Of a stretch of 64,000 bases of DNA, positions 10,508-19,657 are shown piece by piece. Origin of the DNA: Volutella citrinella (taxonomy: Eukaryota; Ascomycota; Sordariomycetes; Hypocreales; Nectriaceae). Every line of letters begins with the position of its first letter. Within the stretch, counting starts at the first letter, position 1. A program made the position numbers and the translations under genes. Under the pieces are notes generated by a model, which searched no databases, was not told where the DNA came from, and saw nothing but the letters and a program-made list of their open reading frames with translations. The DNA is taken from positions 1,054,001 to 1,118,000 of the forward strand of contig JAWZSP010000006.1 of NCBI GenBank assembly GCA_034401135.1, read 5' to 3'.

Positions 10508-12564
10508 GATGTTGGCTGAACAGAGGCAGAAGCAAATTGAGGAGCCGGGATATGCGGGATAGGGAAGAAATGGCAGGGCGATTTGTTGGAAAATGACAAT
10601 GATGAATATATAGTTGAAAGCCAGCACGCTGCTCATGAAATCTGTGGAATGTTATGGCTTATGGCGTATCGTGGTGGCACCAGGCATATAACCGAGCCCT
10701 ATGTAGCACGGCTTCTTCGGTTACTCCTAGTTGAAAGGCGCTTCATGTCACCCACTTCTCAGTGGCGAACGGGGCAAACATCAGCCACAGTAGGAGAATA
10801 AAACTTTATTGGGCCGGGTCTACGACACTATCCCCCATGCTACCTCTTGCCAGTTACCGAAGTCGCCTGCTTCAAGTAGCATCCAATGCTCGGCATCTGC
10901 CTTAGTCCATCATCAATATCGGGGATAGCCGACAGGGGCTTGGTCTGGGGCTCCCTTGCCTGGGGTTTTTAGCTTCGAATGCATACTTCCCAGCATTTGA
11001 ATTATGGAACCCCGGCACCGGCTCAGGCGACGGTGGTTGTTGGAACAGTCATTTATGTAGTCGGTAGTAAGTGGGGGAGGGTGGATGGAATGGCGGAGGA
11101 ACGAGCATTTGAGAGTGGGGGATAGTCCGGGGAACCCCCTGATACGTCTTATCATACCACTTATCTCGTAGATAGCATTAAACACTAGAATGGATGTGTA
11201 GGGAAGCTGGGGATAATCAAGGGTTGGATCTTCTCGCCAAATGCTTATATCTCCCGCTATCTGGCCGCTGTGATGGGTACACATTGACGCCCGCCTTGCC
11301 ATTTTCCGTTGGCCATTCTAGGCATTGGGCCATAATCGGACCACGCATCGAACCATTGAGCTTATTTGGATGACAACAGAGCCGCTCGTGTATCAAAGGC
11401 CGTGCACTGATACGCCAATCTGGCTTGGCGCCTTGGTGAGGCCGGAATAGCCAGGGGATGCCAGCTTGGAGAGCGGACGGCGTTATCCGTAGCCGCAGGG
11501 TGAACTAGCTGAATAAGAAGGCACTACCATTGTCTATCAAGATCATTTTCCGCACTCCCAGGCTGTGAACTTGCGCCTCTGATCCAATATCCGTCACAGG
11601 CAGGGCCGCTGAACTGAGCGTCTGCGTATGACAATATGGTACAGTAAAAGGGTGCTAATCATCAAGACAGAGCGGTTTCAGCACCGCATATTACACATAA
11701 TAAGCTTGTTCTGTAAGTTCTTTAGCTTCCAATCCACGCGTGCTCATGGATGAAAAATTACCGGGCGAACCCGGATAGCAACACTAACAGTCTACGGGAT
11801 GAGCATCGCGTGACAGATAATCTGCAGTGGGGAATGATCTCATTGAGTTCCAATTCGAGGTAGGACTTCAAGACAACTAGTGTGCTATTACCATCGCCGG
11901 GTTTAACGGAGCCGAAGTGTTCCCCACTTAGCTGCGTTTGCTACGGACGGATCTTGAATCGGAAGTGGGTGAGGAACCATTCCGTACCTCCCAACCCTGC
12001 ACCGGCGTCTGGGAGCCATACGCCGCGTATTGCAGTGCCATAGAAATCAGTGACTCGTATGTTCTGTGACAGCTGGAAATGATTAGAGTTAGAAAATACC
12101 CCCAGAAGAGTGAGCAAGCGGGACTAAACCTCGCGACCTTGTCTTACAAACGCAAGCTCCTGAGTCCCCTCGTTCATGAGCGAGCATTGAATTCGAGATT
12201 CAAGCAGCTAGTGAGACAGAGGGCATCATTTACTACGTGATCAAGAAAAGCCAATTGTAAAACTGTCATCCCCGGTTTATCCCCCATCTCTCCCTGGTCG
12301 TTTAAGCGCTGTCTAGTGTTATCGTGGATTGGACAACACCCTGCCTCCACTTACGGTCTTGGGCAAAGATCAAGAGTGGGTGACCCAATCGGTCATCAGC
12401 ACCCCTGACTCAGACGCGGTTTCGCTCAATCGTAGCATTCCGGCCGATAGACGTGAGGGTCTCTTGACTCAGATAAAACTGCATGAAACCCGCGCCTCTG
12501 CGCCACCGATGTTGGACAATGCAATGAACGCACACCAGTTGGTTCTCTACCAATCAATTGCATA
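10508..12564. promoter_or_regulatory. Long divergent intergenic region, dehydrogenase to MFS gene
   Basis: About 2.06 kb separates the acyl-CoA dehydrogenase (minus) from the MFS transporter (plus). It contains the TATA-like element of the dehydrogenase (about 10605-10612) and no frame with a recognisable domain. A 78-codon frame at 12329-12565 ends in TAATG, overlapping the MFS start codon. The length is unusual beside the compact spacing of the other cluster genes; it may be a large control region or the site of a lost gene. Confidence 0.4.
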
Positions 12565-14344
12565 ATGTCCCTTGCCAGCTCAGACAAAGAAAAGAGGCTT
12601 GGGCCTGGGGTGGATGTGAAGGATGCTGAGGCAGGCCTCGAAGGGCCTGTCACCCTCATTGACCCCCAGATTGAGAAGTCTTACGGTAAGTTGCTCAACC
12701 AGGCCTTCCTCCGTTGGAGACTGACAATCAGCAGTGAGGAAACTCGACATGTACTTGCTTCCGTATCTTTCTCTCGTGAGTACTGCTGCCGATAGCGATC
12801 CGATTTTGGCTGACAGCAGTAGATGTACTTCTTCAACGCCATCGACCGAAGCAACCTGGGAAATGCCAAAACCGACGGCATGGATAAGGACATGGGCTTC
12901 ACTGGCAACCAGTATTCGCTGCTGATCCTATTGTTCTATATCCCCAACGGACTGTGTGACTTGCCACTGAACATGCTCACAAAGAAGTTGTCTGGTGGAG
13001 TTATGCTGCCAGCTCGTAAGATTGTCCGCCGAAAACGCCGAGATTCAATCCTGACCAGAGCACTTTAGTAATGGTTGGATGGGGAGCATGCGCGATGGTG
13101 CAGTGCGCCGCTCACAACTTTGGTGGAATGCTTGCCATCCGTCTCTTGCTAGGGTAAGTCCTCCTTAGATATGCGACGGGTTTACCACTGACTGTGATCA
13201 AGATTCTTCGAGGCCGGATTTTTCGCCGGTGCTGTCTTCTATCTCACTCTCTTCTACACCCGTGGAGAGCTGGGCTTCCGCATCGCCCTCTTCTTCGGCT
13301 CAGCCCTTTTGGCCGGCGCCTTTAGCGGCCTGATTTCGTACGCTGTGTTCCAGATTGAACATGTCAAGGTTCACGGCTGGATGTGGCTGTTCATCATTGA
13401 AGGCGCGCTGACCGTCATCTTTGGTGTCATCGCCTTCTGGTGGTTGCCTGCGCATCCTTCTACGGCGTGGTTTCTGACCAAGGAGGAGCGCGAAGTGGCC
13501 ACGCTGAGGACGCTCAAGGATTCCAGCAGCTCGGCCCACTCCGACTTCAACATCGGGGAGTGTTTCAAGGACTGGTACAGCTGGAAGTTCTTTCCTTGGT
13601 GTGTCATCAGTTTCACTGTACGTATCACATCTTGCTTGGTCTGAGACGATAACTCACCTGTATTTAGTATCCAGTTGCCTTTGCTACGACAGCAAACTTC
13701 CTTCCGCAGGTATGGACAACTTATTCAGTCTCCTACCCATTACTAACTAGCAACAGATTGTGCAACGACTCGGCTACTCCGTCATCAAGACCAACCTGTG
13801 GACCGTGGCGCCAAACGCAGTCGGCTTTGTCGTGCTGCTTCTAGTCACATATTCATCCGATCGGCTCCGTGAAAGAACCTATCACATTGTTTTCTCCCTG
13901 TGTGTTTCCCTTGTCGGGATGCTCATCTTGGCCACGATTGATGTCCTCAAGAACAAGGGAGTTGCCTACTTTGCCTGCTTCATGATGGCATCCGGCGCAT
14001 ACATTCCCAGCTGCCTCGTCCATTCGTGGCACAACAACAACAACATGAACGAGAATTCGAGGGCTGCCACGACCGGCCTACTGGTGGGTTTGGGAAACCT
14101 TGGTGGTATTCTTTCTGCTGCCACGTTCCGTGTCGAGTACGCGCCTCAGTACAACCCTACCTTGATCGCCACCAGCTGCTGTAACGGTGTTTGCATCTTG
14201 TTTACCCTTTGGCTCGGTCTCTGGATGAAGAATCAGAACCGCAAGAAGGACCGTGAGCAGGGCGTCAAGTTGAGGGCAGAGGATGTTGATACGAGCCAGC
14301 TCCCAGATGGAGAGAATTCTCCCGCATGGCGATACTTTTCGTAG
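12565..14344 (+). CDS. MFS transporter, anion:cation symporter (allantoate permease-like)
   Basis: Seven exons: 12565-12685, 12735-12775, 12823-13015, 13069-13153, 13203-13617, 13668-13709 and 13757-14344. Together they give 494 aa, the normal length of fungal anion:cation symporters (Dal5/Tna1 type). All introns are GT-AG; intron 6 carries a perfect TACTAAC branch site. The N-terminal half has the family pattern MDMYLLPYLSLMYFFNAIDRSNLGNAK, rebuilt from exons 1-3 (LDMYLLPYLSL then MYFFNAIDRSN), and about twelve membrane segments follow, with a charged central loop after HPSTAWFLTKEE. Such permeases import organic anions such as allantoate, nicotinate, pantothenate or sugar acids with protons. 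The position, divergent from an acyl-CoA dehydrogenase and next to a CoA-transferase, suggests uptake of the pathway's acid at the plasma membrane; the substrate is inference. Confidence 0.88.
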
Positions 14345-14457
14345 TATCCTTGGCCAGCTGATAGCACCAATTATGTGAGACATGGTGGTTTGGGTCGTTG
14401 TAGTGGACAATGTGTCTATTTCTCAGCATCTTAAATTTTACCTAGTCACAATACGAA

Positions 14458-15807
14458 TCAAAAGTCTCCGTTTTCAAATCCAAGTTCCTTCAAAATAGAT
14501 TCATTGTGCTGGCCCAAAGCCGGGACTGGATCCATCCTCGCACTCTTGGCTGAGGCAATCCCAGGTGGTGCCAACGCCGGAACGACACCATTGGGCGTCT
14601 CAACCTCGGTCCATCGTCCGCGTGCAAGGAGCTGAGGGTGATTCCACACTCCAGCCATGTCATTGACTTTCGCATTGGCGATGGATGCCTTGTCCAGCTT
14701 TTCTAGAACCTCGTCTGCGGAGGACGACGCAAAGCTGTCGACGATTGTCCTTCTCAATTCCTCTCGGTTTTGTACACGAAGCTTGTTGCTGTTGAATCGA
14801 GGGTCATGAGCCAGCTCTGCATCACCAATCACATCAGCGCAGAACGTTGCCCATTCTCTCTCGTTCTGGATCCCCAGCATGACTGTACCTCCCCCCGCTG
14901 TTTCGAATGGTCCGTAGGGGTAGATTGCTGCATGCGCTGCGCCCGCCCGCTTAGGCGATGGTGCATTGTTGAACGTGTAGTATAACGGGAAGCTCATCCA
15001 TTCGACCATGCTTTCAAGCATTGATATATCGATACGCGAACCCTTGCCAGTCTTACTGCGTTGCATCAAGGCCGCGAGGATATTCGTGTATGCGTACATT
15101 CCAGCCGATATATCTGCAATCGAGATGCCGACCTTGGCTGGTTCCGACTCGGAGCCAGTGATGGACAGCAGTCCTGCCTCGCTCTGCACGAGCAAATCAT
15201 ACGACTTCTTCTCCCTGTAAGGCCCATCATCGCCATACCCTGAAATATCGCAGACGATCAACTTCGGGTGTTTGACATGGAGGTCTTCGTACGACAAGCC
15301 TAGCCTGCTGCTCGCCCCGGGTGCAAGATTTTGCACCAAAACGTCGGCTTTCAGAAGAAGCTTGTCGAGAACCCGCAAATGCTTCGGGTTCTTTAGATCC
15401 AATGCGAGACTTTCCTTGGACCGGTTGGCCCAAACAAAGTGAGATGCAAGCCCATTGACTCTATCATCATAAGCCCGCGCGAAATCGCCTACGCCCGGAC
15501 GCTCGACCTTGATGACCCGTGCACCGAGGTCGGCAAGTTGTCTTGTGCAGAACGGCGCCGCGACGGCGTGTTCCAGAGATACGACAGTTACTCCTTCGAG
15601 TGGGCGTGGGCTGTCTCGCGTGGATGTAGGCTTTTCGGAGACTGTGCTGTAGAGGACCCTTTGTTGATGGGTTTTATAGAGACTTGTTGGTTTCTTTTGC
15701 GTCAGATTGCACTGAACAGACTTGAATCGCAGCCCAGCCTTTGCCCCGACGCTGCTGATGGGCACACGGGTTGCCGTGACTGCGAGAGAGCGTAATTGAG
15801 TCGCCAT
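14458..15807 (-). CDS. Mitochondrial class III (CaiB/BaiF) CoA-transferase
   Basis: Single-exon gene of 449 aa. The first 55-60 residues are basic and Ser/Thr-rich (a likely mitochondrial presequence); the family III fold begins at PRPLEGVTVVSLEHAVAAP. Visible signatures are QLADLGARVIKVERP, NRSKESLALDLKNP, DISGYGDDGPY, and KSYDLLVQSEAG, where the Asp matches the catalytic Asp of formyl-CoA transferase. Family members of this size in mitochondria (SUGCT type, bacterial itaconate CoA-transferase) move CoA from succinyl-CoA to a dicarboxylic acid such as glutarate, 3-hydroxy-3-methylglutarate, itaconate or citramalate. It is divergent from a CitE-type lyase, 397 bp away, so co-regulation is likely. 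The resulting pair could activate and then cleave a branched dicarboxylate. Exact acid not determined. Confidence 0.9.
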   Translation of the reverse strand: MATQLRSLAVTATRVPISSVGAKAGLRFKSVQCNLTQKKPTSLYKTHQQRVLYSTVSEKPTSTRDSPRPLEGVTVVSLEHAVAAPFCTRQLADLGARVIKVERPGVGDFARAYDDRVNGLASHFVWANRSKESLALDLKNPKHLRVLDKLLLKADVLVQNLAPGASSRLGLSYEDLHVKHPKLIVCDISGYGDDGPYREKKSYDLLVQSEAGLLSITGSESEPAKVGISIADISAGMYAYTNILAALMQRSKTGKGSRIDISMLESMVEWMSFPLYYTFNNAPSPKRAGAAHAAIYPYGPFETAGGGTVMLGIQNEREWATFCADVIGDAELAHDPRFNSNKLRVQNREELRRTIVDSFASSSADEVLEKLDKASIANAKVNDMAGVWNHPQLLARGRWTEVETPNGVVPALAPPGIASAKSARMDPVPALGQHNESILKELGFENGDF

Positions 15808-16204
15808 TATGAGGATAGAATTGGGCGATGTGATGGAAATTAATCAGTGGCGGACAATGTGTACGAATTAGATGAGCTTAATATCAGTAGACTGATCAGT
15901 CCGGCACCTCCGATGTCGAGAATGGCGGATGATGGGTCAAAGTGGCATTCGGCTATATGGCCCCGGTGAATCCAGTAGCCGAAGGGGACGCCACCACACA
16001 TCAGCAGCGCCCGGCTACTTGGGTGAAAGGGTGAGTGGCACTGATTAAGAAGAGCCCGCAATTGACCGAAACTGTGATACAAGTAGCCGACACCGCTGTC
16101 CACCGCGACACTGGTCTCCGCAATGGTCATACAAATGAACTTGGAGTAAAGATCACCAACCACCCATCAACTCCGAGTATTGAGATTACCCAAGACCCTC
16201 AATC
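15808..16204. promoter_or_regulatory. Shared divergent promoter, CoA-transferase and CitE-like lyase
   Basis: A gap of 397 bp between the start codons of two divergently read genes whose products fit consecutive pathway steps. Both promoters must lie here, so a common activator site is plausible. I see no clear TATA box or long palindrome. Confidence 0.5.
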
Positions 16205-17291
16205 ATGGCACAAGCTGCTCAATTTCTCCGCAGGGCGATGCTCTATGGTAACCAGCCACTGCTGCTTCATGTTGATATGAACCGGTTCTAATCTTGAGAA
16301 ATATGCAGTGCCCGGGATCTCCAAGAAGATGCTGGACAAGTCAGCCGCCTTGTCCGTTGACTCGGTCATCTTTGATCTCGAGGACTCCGTGCCGCCGGAT
16401 GCAAAGACAGCGGCAAGAAGTTTGGTGGCTAACCACATCGCTTCGGACGCCATGATTGCCGCGAACAGACAGTCAAGGGAGCTGTGTGTTCGCATCAATG
16501 CCGTTGATACTGGCCTTGCGCTGCAGGATTTAACTGAACTGGTACGTAATGCGGTCATATGACATTATTGATCGTCTCACACCTGGCAGATTAAAACGGC
16601 TGGCCATAATCTCGACACAATCATCGTCCCCAAGGTGCACTCGTCCTCCGAGTTGCAATTCGTTGCGGATGTCATCAGACACACGGCGCCGGAAAGGGCC
16701 GCTACTTCTTCACCGTCATCTTCGGCACGCCCTTTGCACATCATCGGCCTTGTCGAATCCGCTCTGGGACTTGCAAATCTGCACGAAATCTGTCGAGTCG
16801 GCGGGCCGTTGAGCCTCTCAGGGTTAGCATTCGCCGCAGAGGACTTTGTGTCCGACCTTGGGTTGGGTAAGCTTCCAGATCGGAGGGAGTTACTTTTTGC
16901 CAGATCCTCCATCGTCGCTGCCTGTCGTGCGCACAAGATCCCTTCCATTCTCGACATGGTGTCGGTCAACGTGGGCGATGTGAGTGGTCTCGACAACGAG
17001 TCCTTGGAGGGACGGGCTCTTGGATTCACGGGAAAGCAAGCAATTCACCCGTCGCAAGTGGCAGGGATCCAGAAAGCGTTTGCTCCATCCACGAGTGAGG
17101 TTGAGTGGGCGGCTAGGGTTTGTGTCGGGGACGTGAAAGCCCAGGAGCAGGGACTCGCCGCTTGGAAGTTGGACGGGAAGATGATTGACATTCCTGTGGT
17201 GAAAGCAGCGACTTCTGTGCTGCAGAGAGCAAGGGAATGCGGGATTGATGTGGATAGCTACCTGTCAAAGTGGCGGGATAGTGAAGCTTGA
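16205..17291 (+). CDS. HpcH/HpaI-CitE family acyl-CoA beta-lyase
   Basis: Three exons, 16205-16247, 16309-16541 and 16590-17291, give 325 aa, the usual size of CitE/CLYBL enzymes. The rebuilt N-terminus reads MLYVPGISKKMLDKS, the hallmark opening of the family. Other conserved parts are VIFDLEDSVPPDAK (metal/substrate loop), RINAVDTG, GLVESALGL (metal-binding Glu), AFAAEDFVSDLG (metal-binding Asp) and GKQAIHPSQV. Relatives cleave (S)-citramalyl-CoA to acetyl-CoA and pyruvate, or L-malyl-CoA, or act in the reverse condensation. The N-terminus AQFLRRAML is short and basic and may serve as a mitochondrial signal. Paired head-to-head with the CoA-transferase, it likely performs the terminal C-C cleavage of the cluster. 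Citramalyl-CoA lyase is my preferred guess; malyl-CoA lyase or thioesterase is possible. Confidence 0.88.
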
Positions 17292-17716
17292 ATGCTTCTC
17301 TGGGTAGCATGGTACGGATGAAGTCGATAAGAAGACGGTCATGTACCCGTTAAGCGGGGAAATCAATCTCTGCTCTGACTGAGATCGCCTCCGAGGCCGA
17401 AGAGTCATAAGTTACTAAGAAACAATACACTCATAAGGGCATCCTATCTCAGCCTCGCCTAATCGTGGCGGGTCGGCCCCTGTCCGTCCAATCGCCGCGT
17501 GGGATAGTTTGGGACTTTGGTCAAGCACACCAACCCAACACAGCCCCGACCTCTGCGCCCTCCGCACGGACTCATCTGACGACATGCCAAATACTTATCC
17601 ACCTTTCAACCACCTACGTTTGTCTCGTCTGCATCCGCGTCAACTCTCAACCCTGCTACAACCTGATACCCTGGATACCTCCAACATTTCCATCTCGATA
17701 GGCTCACTTCTCCGCC
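17292..17716. promoter_or_regulatory. Intergenic, promoter of glycosyltransferase-like gene
   Basis: This 425-bp gap holds the 3' end of the lyase gene and a C/T-rich leader before the ATG at 17717 (for example CCTCCAACATTTCC). No other structure seen. Confidence 0.35.
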
Positions 17717-19657
17717 ATGAGCAAGGAGTTTGTACCTTTCAGCAAGGCGCTGGATCAGAAATGCCCTCACCGAGGAAAACGCAGCTTCTATCGGAAATAT
17801 GGAATCCGCAAGTGCACCGGTCCATCTGCTGCTGACGAGCAACGCGTTCCCATCGAGGAGATCGAGGAGCCTTGCGAGATATGCACCACTGTTTTCCCAT
17901 TTTGGGCGCAGTATGCTAAGGCGTCCCTCTCGGAGGAAAACGGAGGCAGCCCGGGTCTCGTGAACACGGGTGTTGTGAGCACATTGTCCAATCAGTGCGC
18001 CCCCATTTCTCTACAGTTCAGAGCACATAGACCACAGAAGCGCGCGTATGTCGTCTACATCACCAGCAGGAAGGTTGGAGAGGCGTACCAGGTCCTGATG
18101 TGCAGCCTTCTGCTGCAGAAGTTCGCGCCAGACGTCCTTCTTCGGATCGAGTTTGAGAAGCCGCAGGATCCCATGGACCAGCAGACCATTACTGAGCTTA
18201 AAAACCTCTTTGCCTGGTACAGGGTCTGCTTGAAACCACCCGGAACCGAAAACATGAGAGAGACCAACGACAAGGGAATCGCTGAAGTCATTGCTGCCAT
18301 CTTCCGGGCATGCAACGACACGGACAGAGCCGGCTCCGGACGCTCACACATGGATCAACACGAACTTTTCAGTCAGCTGCGAAATTCACTGAGCTCGGAC
18401 ATCTGGGAGCATATGGTGAGCGAAAGACCCCAGGGAACAACCCTATCACGCCATTACTTCCTCCCCACGTATGTTGCAAAGTTTTGGATCAACCGATTCC
18501 TACGCATGACCAGCCAAGTCGAGGACCCTGGCTGGGACCTAGCATTGGAACAATCTGCGGCAACGAGAGCACCAACAGACATCCCGCCGAAGCGGATCGA
18601 GCCAACGGGCTTGCCCAAGAAGAGCGATGTTTCAAGATTAGCCGTGGTACATATTCGTCGTGGTGTACCAGGTGCTGATGGTCGGGTCATGGACGACACG
18701 ATGCTGGAACACGTCGCCAAGTCCATAGCTGCTGCGAATGAGCTCTGCGAAAAGGACGAGTATGGATTCGCCCATCGGATTTCGCATGTCATACTGTACG
18801 GAGACTTCTTCAATGAGGGCTGGGGGCTCACAAGAAGATTCAAGAACTACACAGGAGGAGACGTTCAGGTCATGTATATCTCCCGGCCGTGGGACTTTCC
18901 TTCCAAGGAACGTGGCTTCAACAGAAGCTTGACATTTGAGGATGCGCTATGGGAAGACTTTCGATCAAAGGCGTACGATCATCTGCCTGAGCAAGTCAAG
19001 ATTCTGAATATATGGACGGCTCTCTGCGAACGATACAACCCCAGGATCTGTGTTATCGGACACCGTTCTGGATTCGTCGAGGCTGCCGGTGTCATGGGCA
19101 TTCCGGTCTTCTATCTCGAAAATCAGCAGAAGATGGGAGGAGGAGCAAAGAGCAGCCCTGGCGATGTGCTCTGGCAGCCACCTCAGAACTTCACCGACAG
19201 TCCAACCGAGCTGTCTAGCGTCATGAACACAATCATCCCCGTGGAAGCCCTCGATAAAAAGTTCTTTACAAGCAGTCTGCGCATCAAGAGGGAATATGGA
19301 AAAGAGCTCACGGCCGCGCTCTACATGTACATGTGCTGCAACGTGCCAACGGGGTCGCGGCTGGATGACAAGGTGCGTGAGGCTAACACTCCGGCATGGA
19401 CGGAGAGGGTTGCCATGCTGTACGACGAAATCCCACAGAAGAGCAAAAAGACTGCTGAGGAGAGCGAAGAGGAGAGCGATGGGGATGTTGAGAAGCGTGG
19501 AGGTAAGGGTGAAGAAGAGAAACGTGAGAAGAAGAAGCATCCTAAACCGGTGGATGCGCCAGGGATGGGGCAAGCCTGGCTTCGGGGGAGGTATCGATTT
19601 GCGACTGGGGATAAGGGGGAGCCAGCTCCCAGTAGCTGGCGAAAGAGCATGGCGTGA
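17717..19657 (+). CDS. Uncharacterised 646-aa protein, glycosyltransferase-like
   Basis: Intronless 646-aa protein without signal peptide or membrane span. The N-terminus has Cys-rich segments (CPHRGKRSFYRK and CEICTTVFPF). Two motifs recall nucleotide-sugar transferases of the fucosyltransferase type: LAVVHIRRGVPG at about residue 315, like the HxRRG element, and VIGHRSGFVEAAGVMGIPVFYLE at about residue 445, like the donor-binding G-x-R-S-G-F-x-E region. The last 80 residues are highly charged Glu/Lys repeats ending in a short basic/aromatic tail. A cytosolic or nuclear GT-B-fold protein is possible, but I cannot name a substrate. The start ATG has no competitor and follows a C/T-rich leader. 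It lies just past the catabolic cluster in the same direction as the lyase; a functional link is not evident. Confidence 0.75.
   Translation: MSKEFVPFSKALDQKCPHRGKRSFYRKYGIRKCTGPSAADEQRVPIEEIEEPCEICTTVFPFWAQYAKASLSEENGGSPGLVNTGVVSTLSNQCAPISLQFRAHRPQKRAYVVYITSRKVGEAYQVLMCSLLLQKFAPDVLLRIEFEKPQDPMDQQTITELKNLFAWYRVCLKPPGTENMRETNDKGIAEVIAAIFRACNDTDRAGSGRSHMDQHELFSQLRNSLSSDIWEHMVSERPQGTTLSRHYFLPTYVAKFWINRFLRMTSQVEDPGWDLALEQSAATRAPTDIPPKRIEPTGLPKKSDVSRLAVVHIRRGVPGADGRVMDDTMLEHVAKSIAAANELCEKDEYGFAHRISHVILYGDFFNEGWGLTRRFKNYTGGDVQVMYISRPWDFPSKERGFNRSLTFEDALWEDFRSKAYDHLPEQVKILNIWTALCERYNPRICVIGHRSGFVEAAGVMGIPVFYLENQQKMGGGAKSSPGDVLWQPPQNFTDSPTELSSVMNTIIPVEALDKKFFTSSLRIKREYGKELTAALYMYMCCNVPTGSRLDDKVREANTPAWTERVAMLYDEIPQKSKKTAEESEEESDGDVEKRGGKGEEEKREKKKHPKPVDAPGMGQAWLRGRYRFATGDKGEPAPSSWRKSMA

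Noticed and set aside
10508..10636. N-terminal extension of the acyl-CoA dehydrogenase to the ATG at 10636
   Set aside because: The extra 43 residues are odd, lie upstream of or across a TATA-like element, and would bury a good mitochondrial presequence.
10913..11302. A 129-codon minus-strand frame in the long spacer
   Set aside because: No recognisable motif, unusual composition, no neighbouring exon; probably chance.
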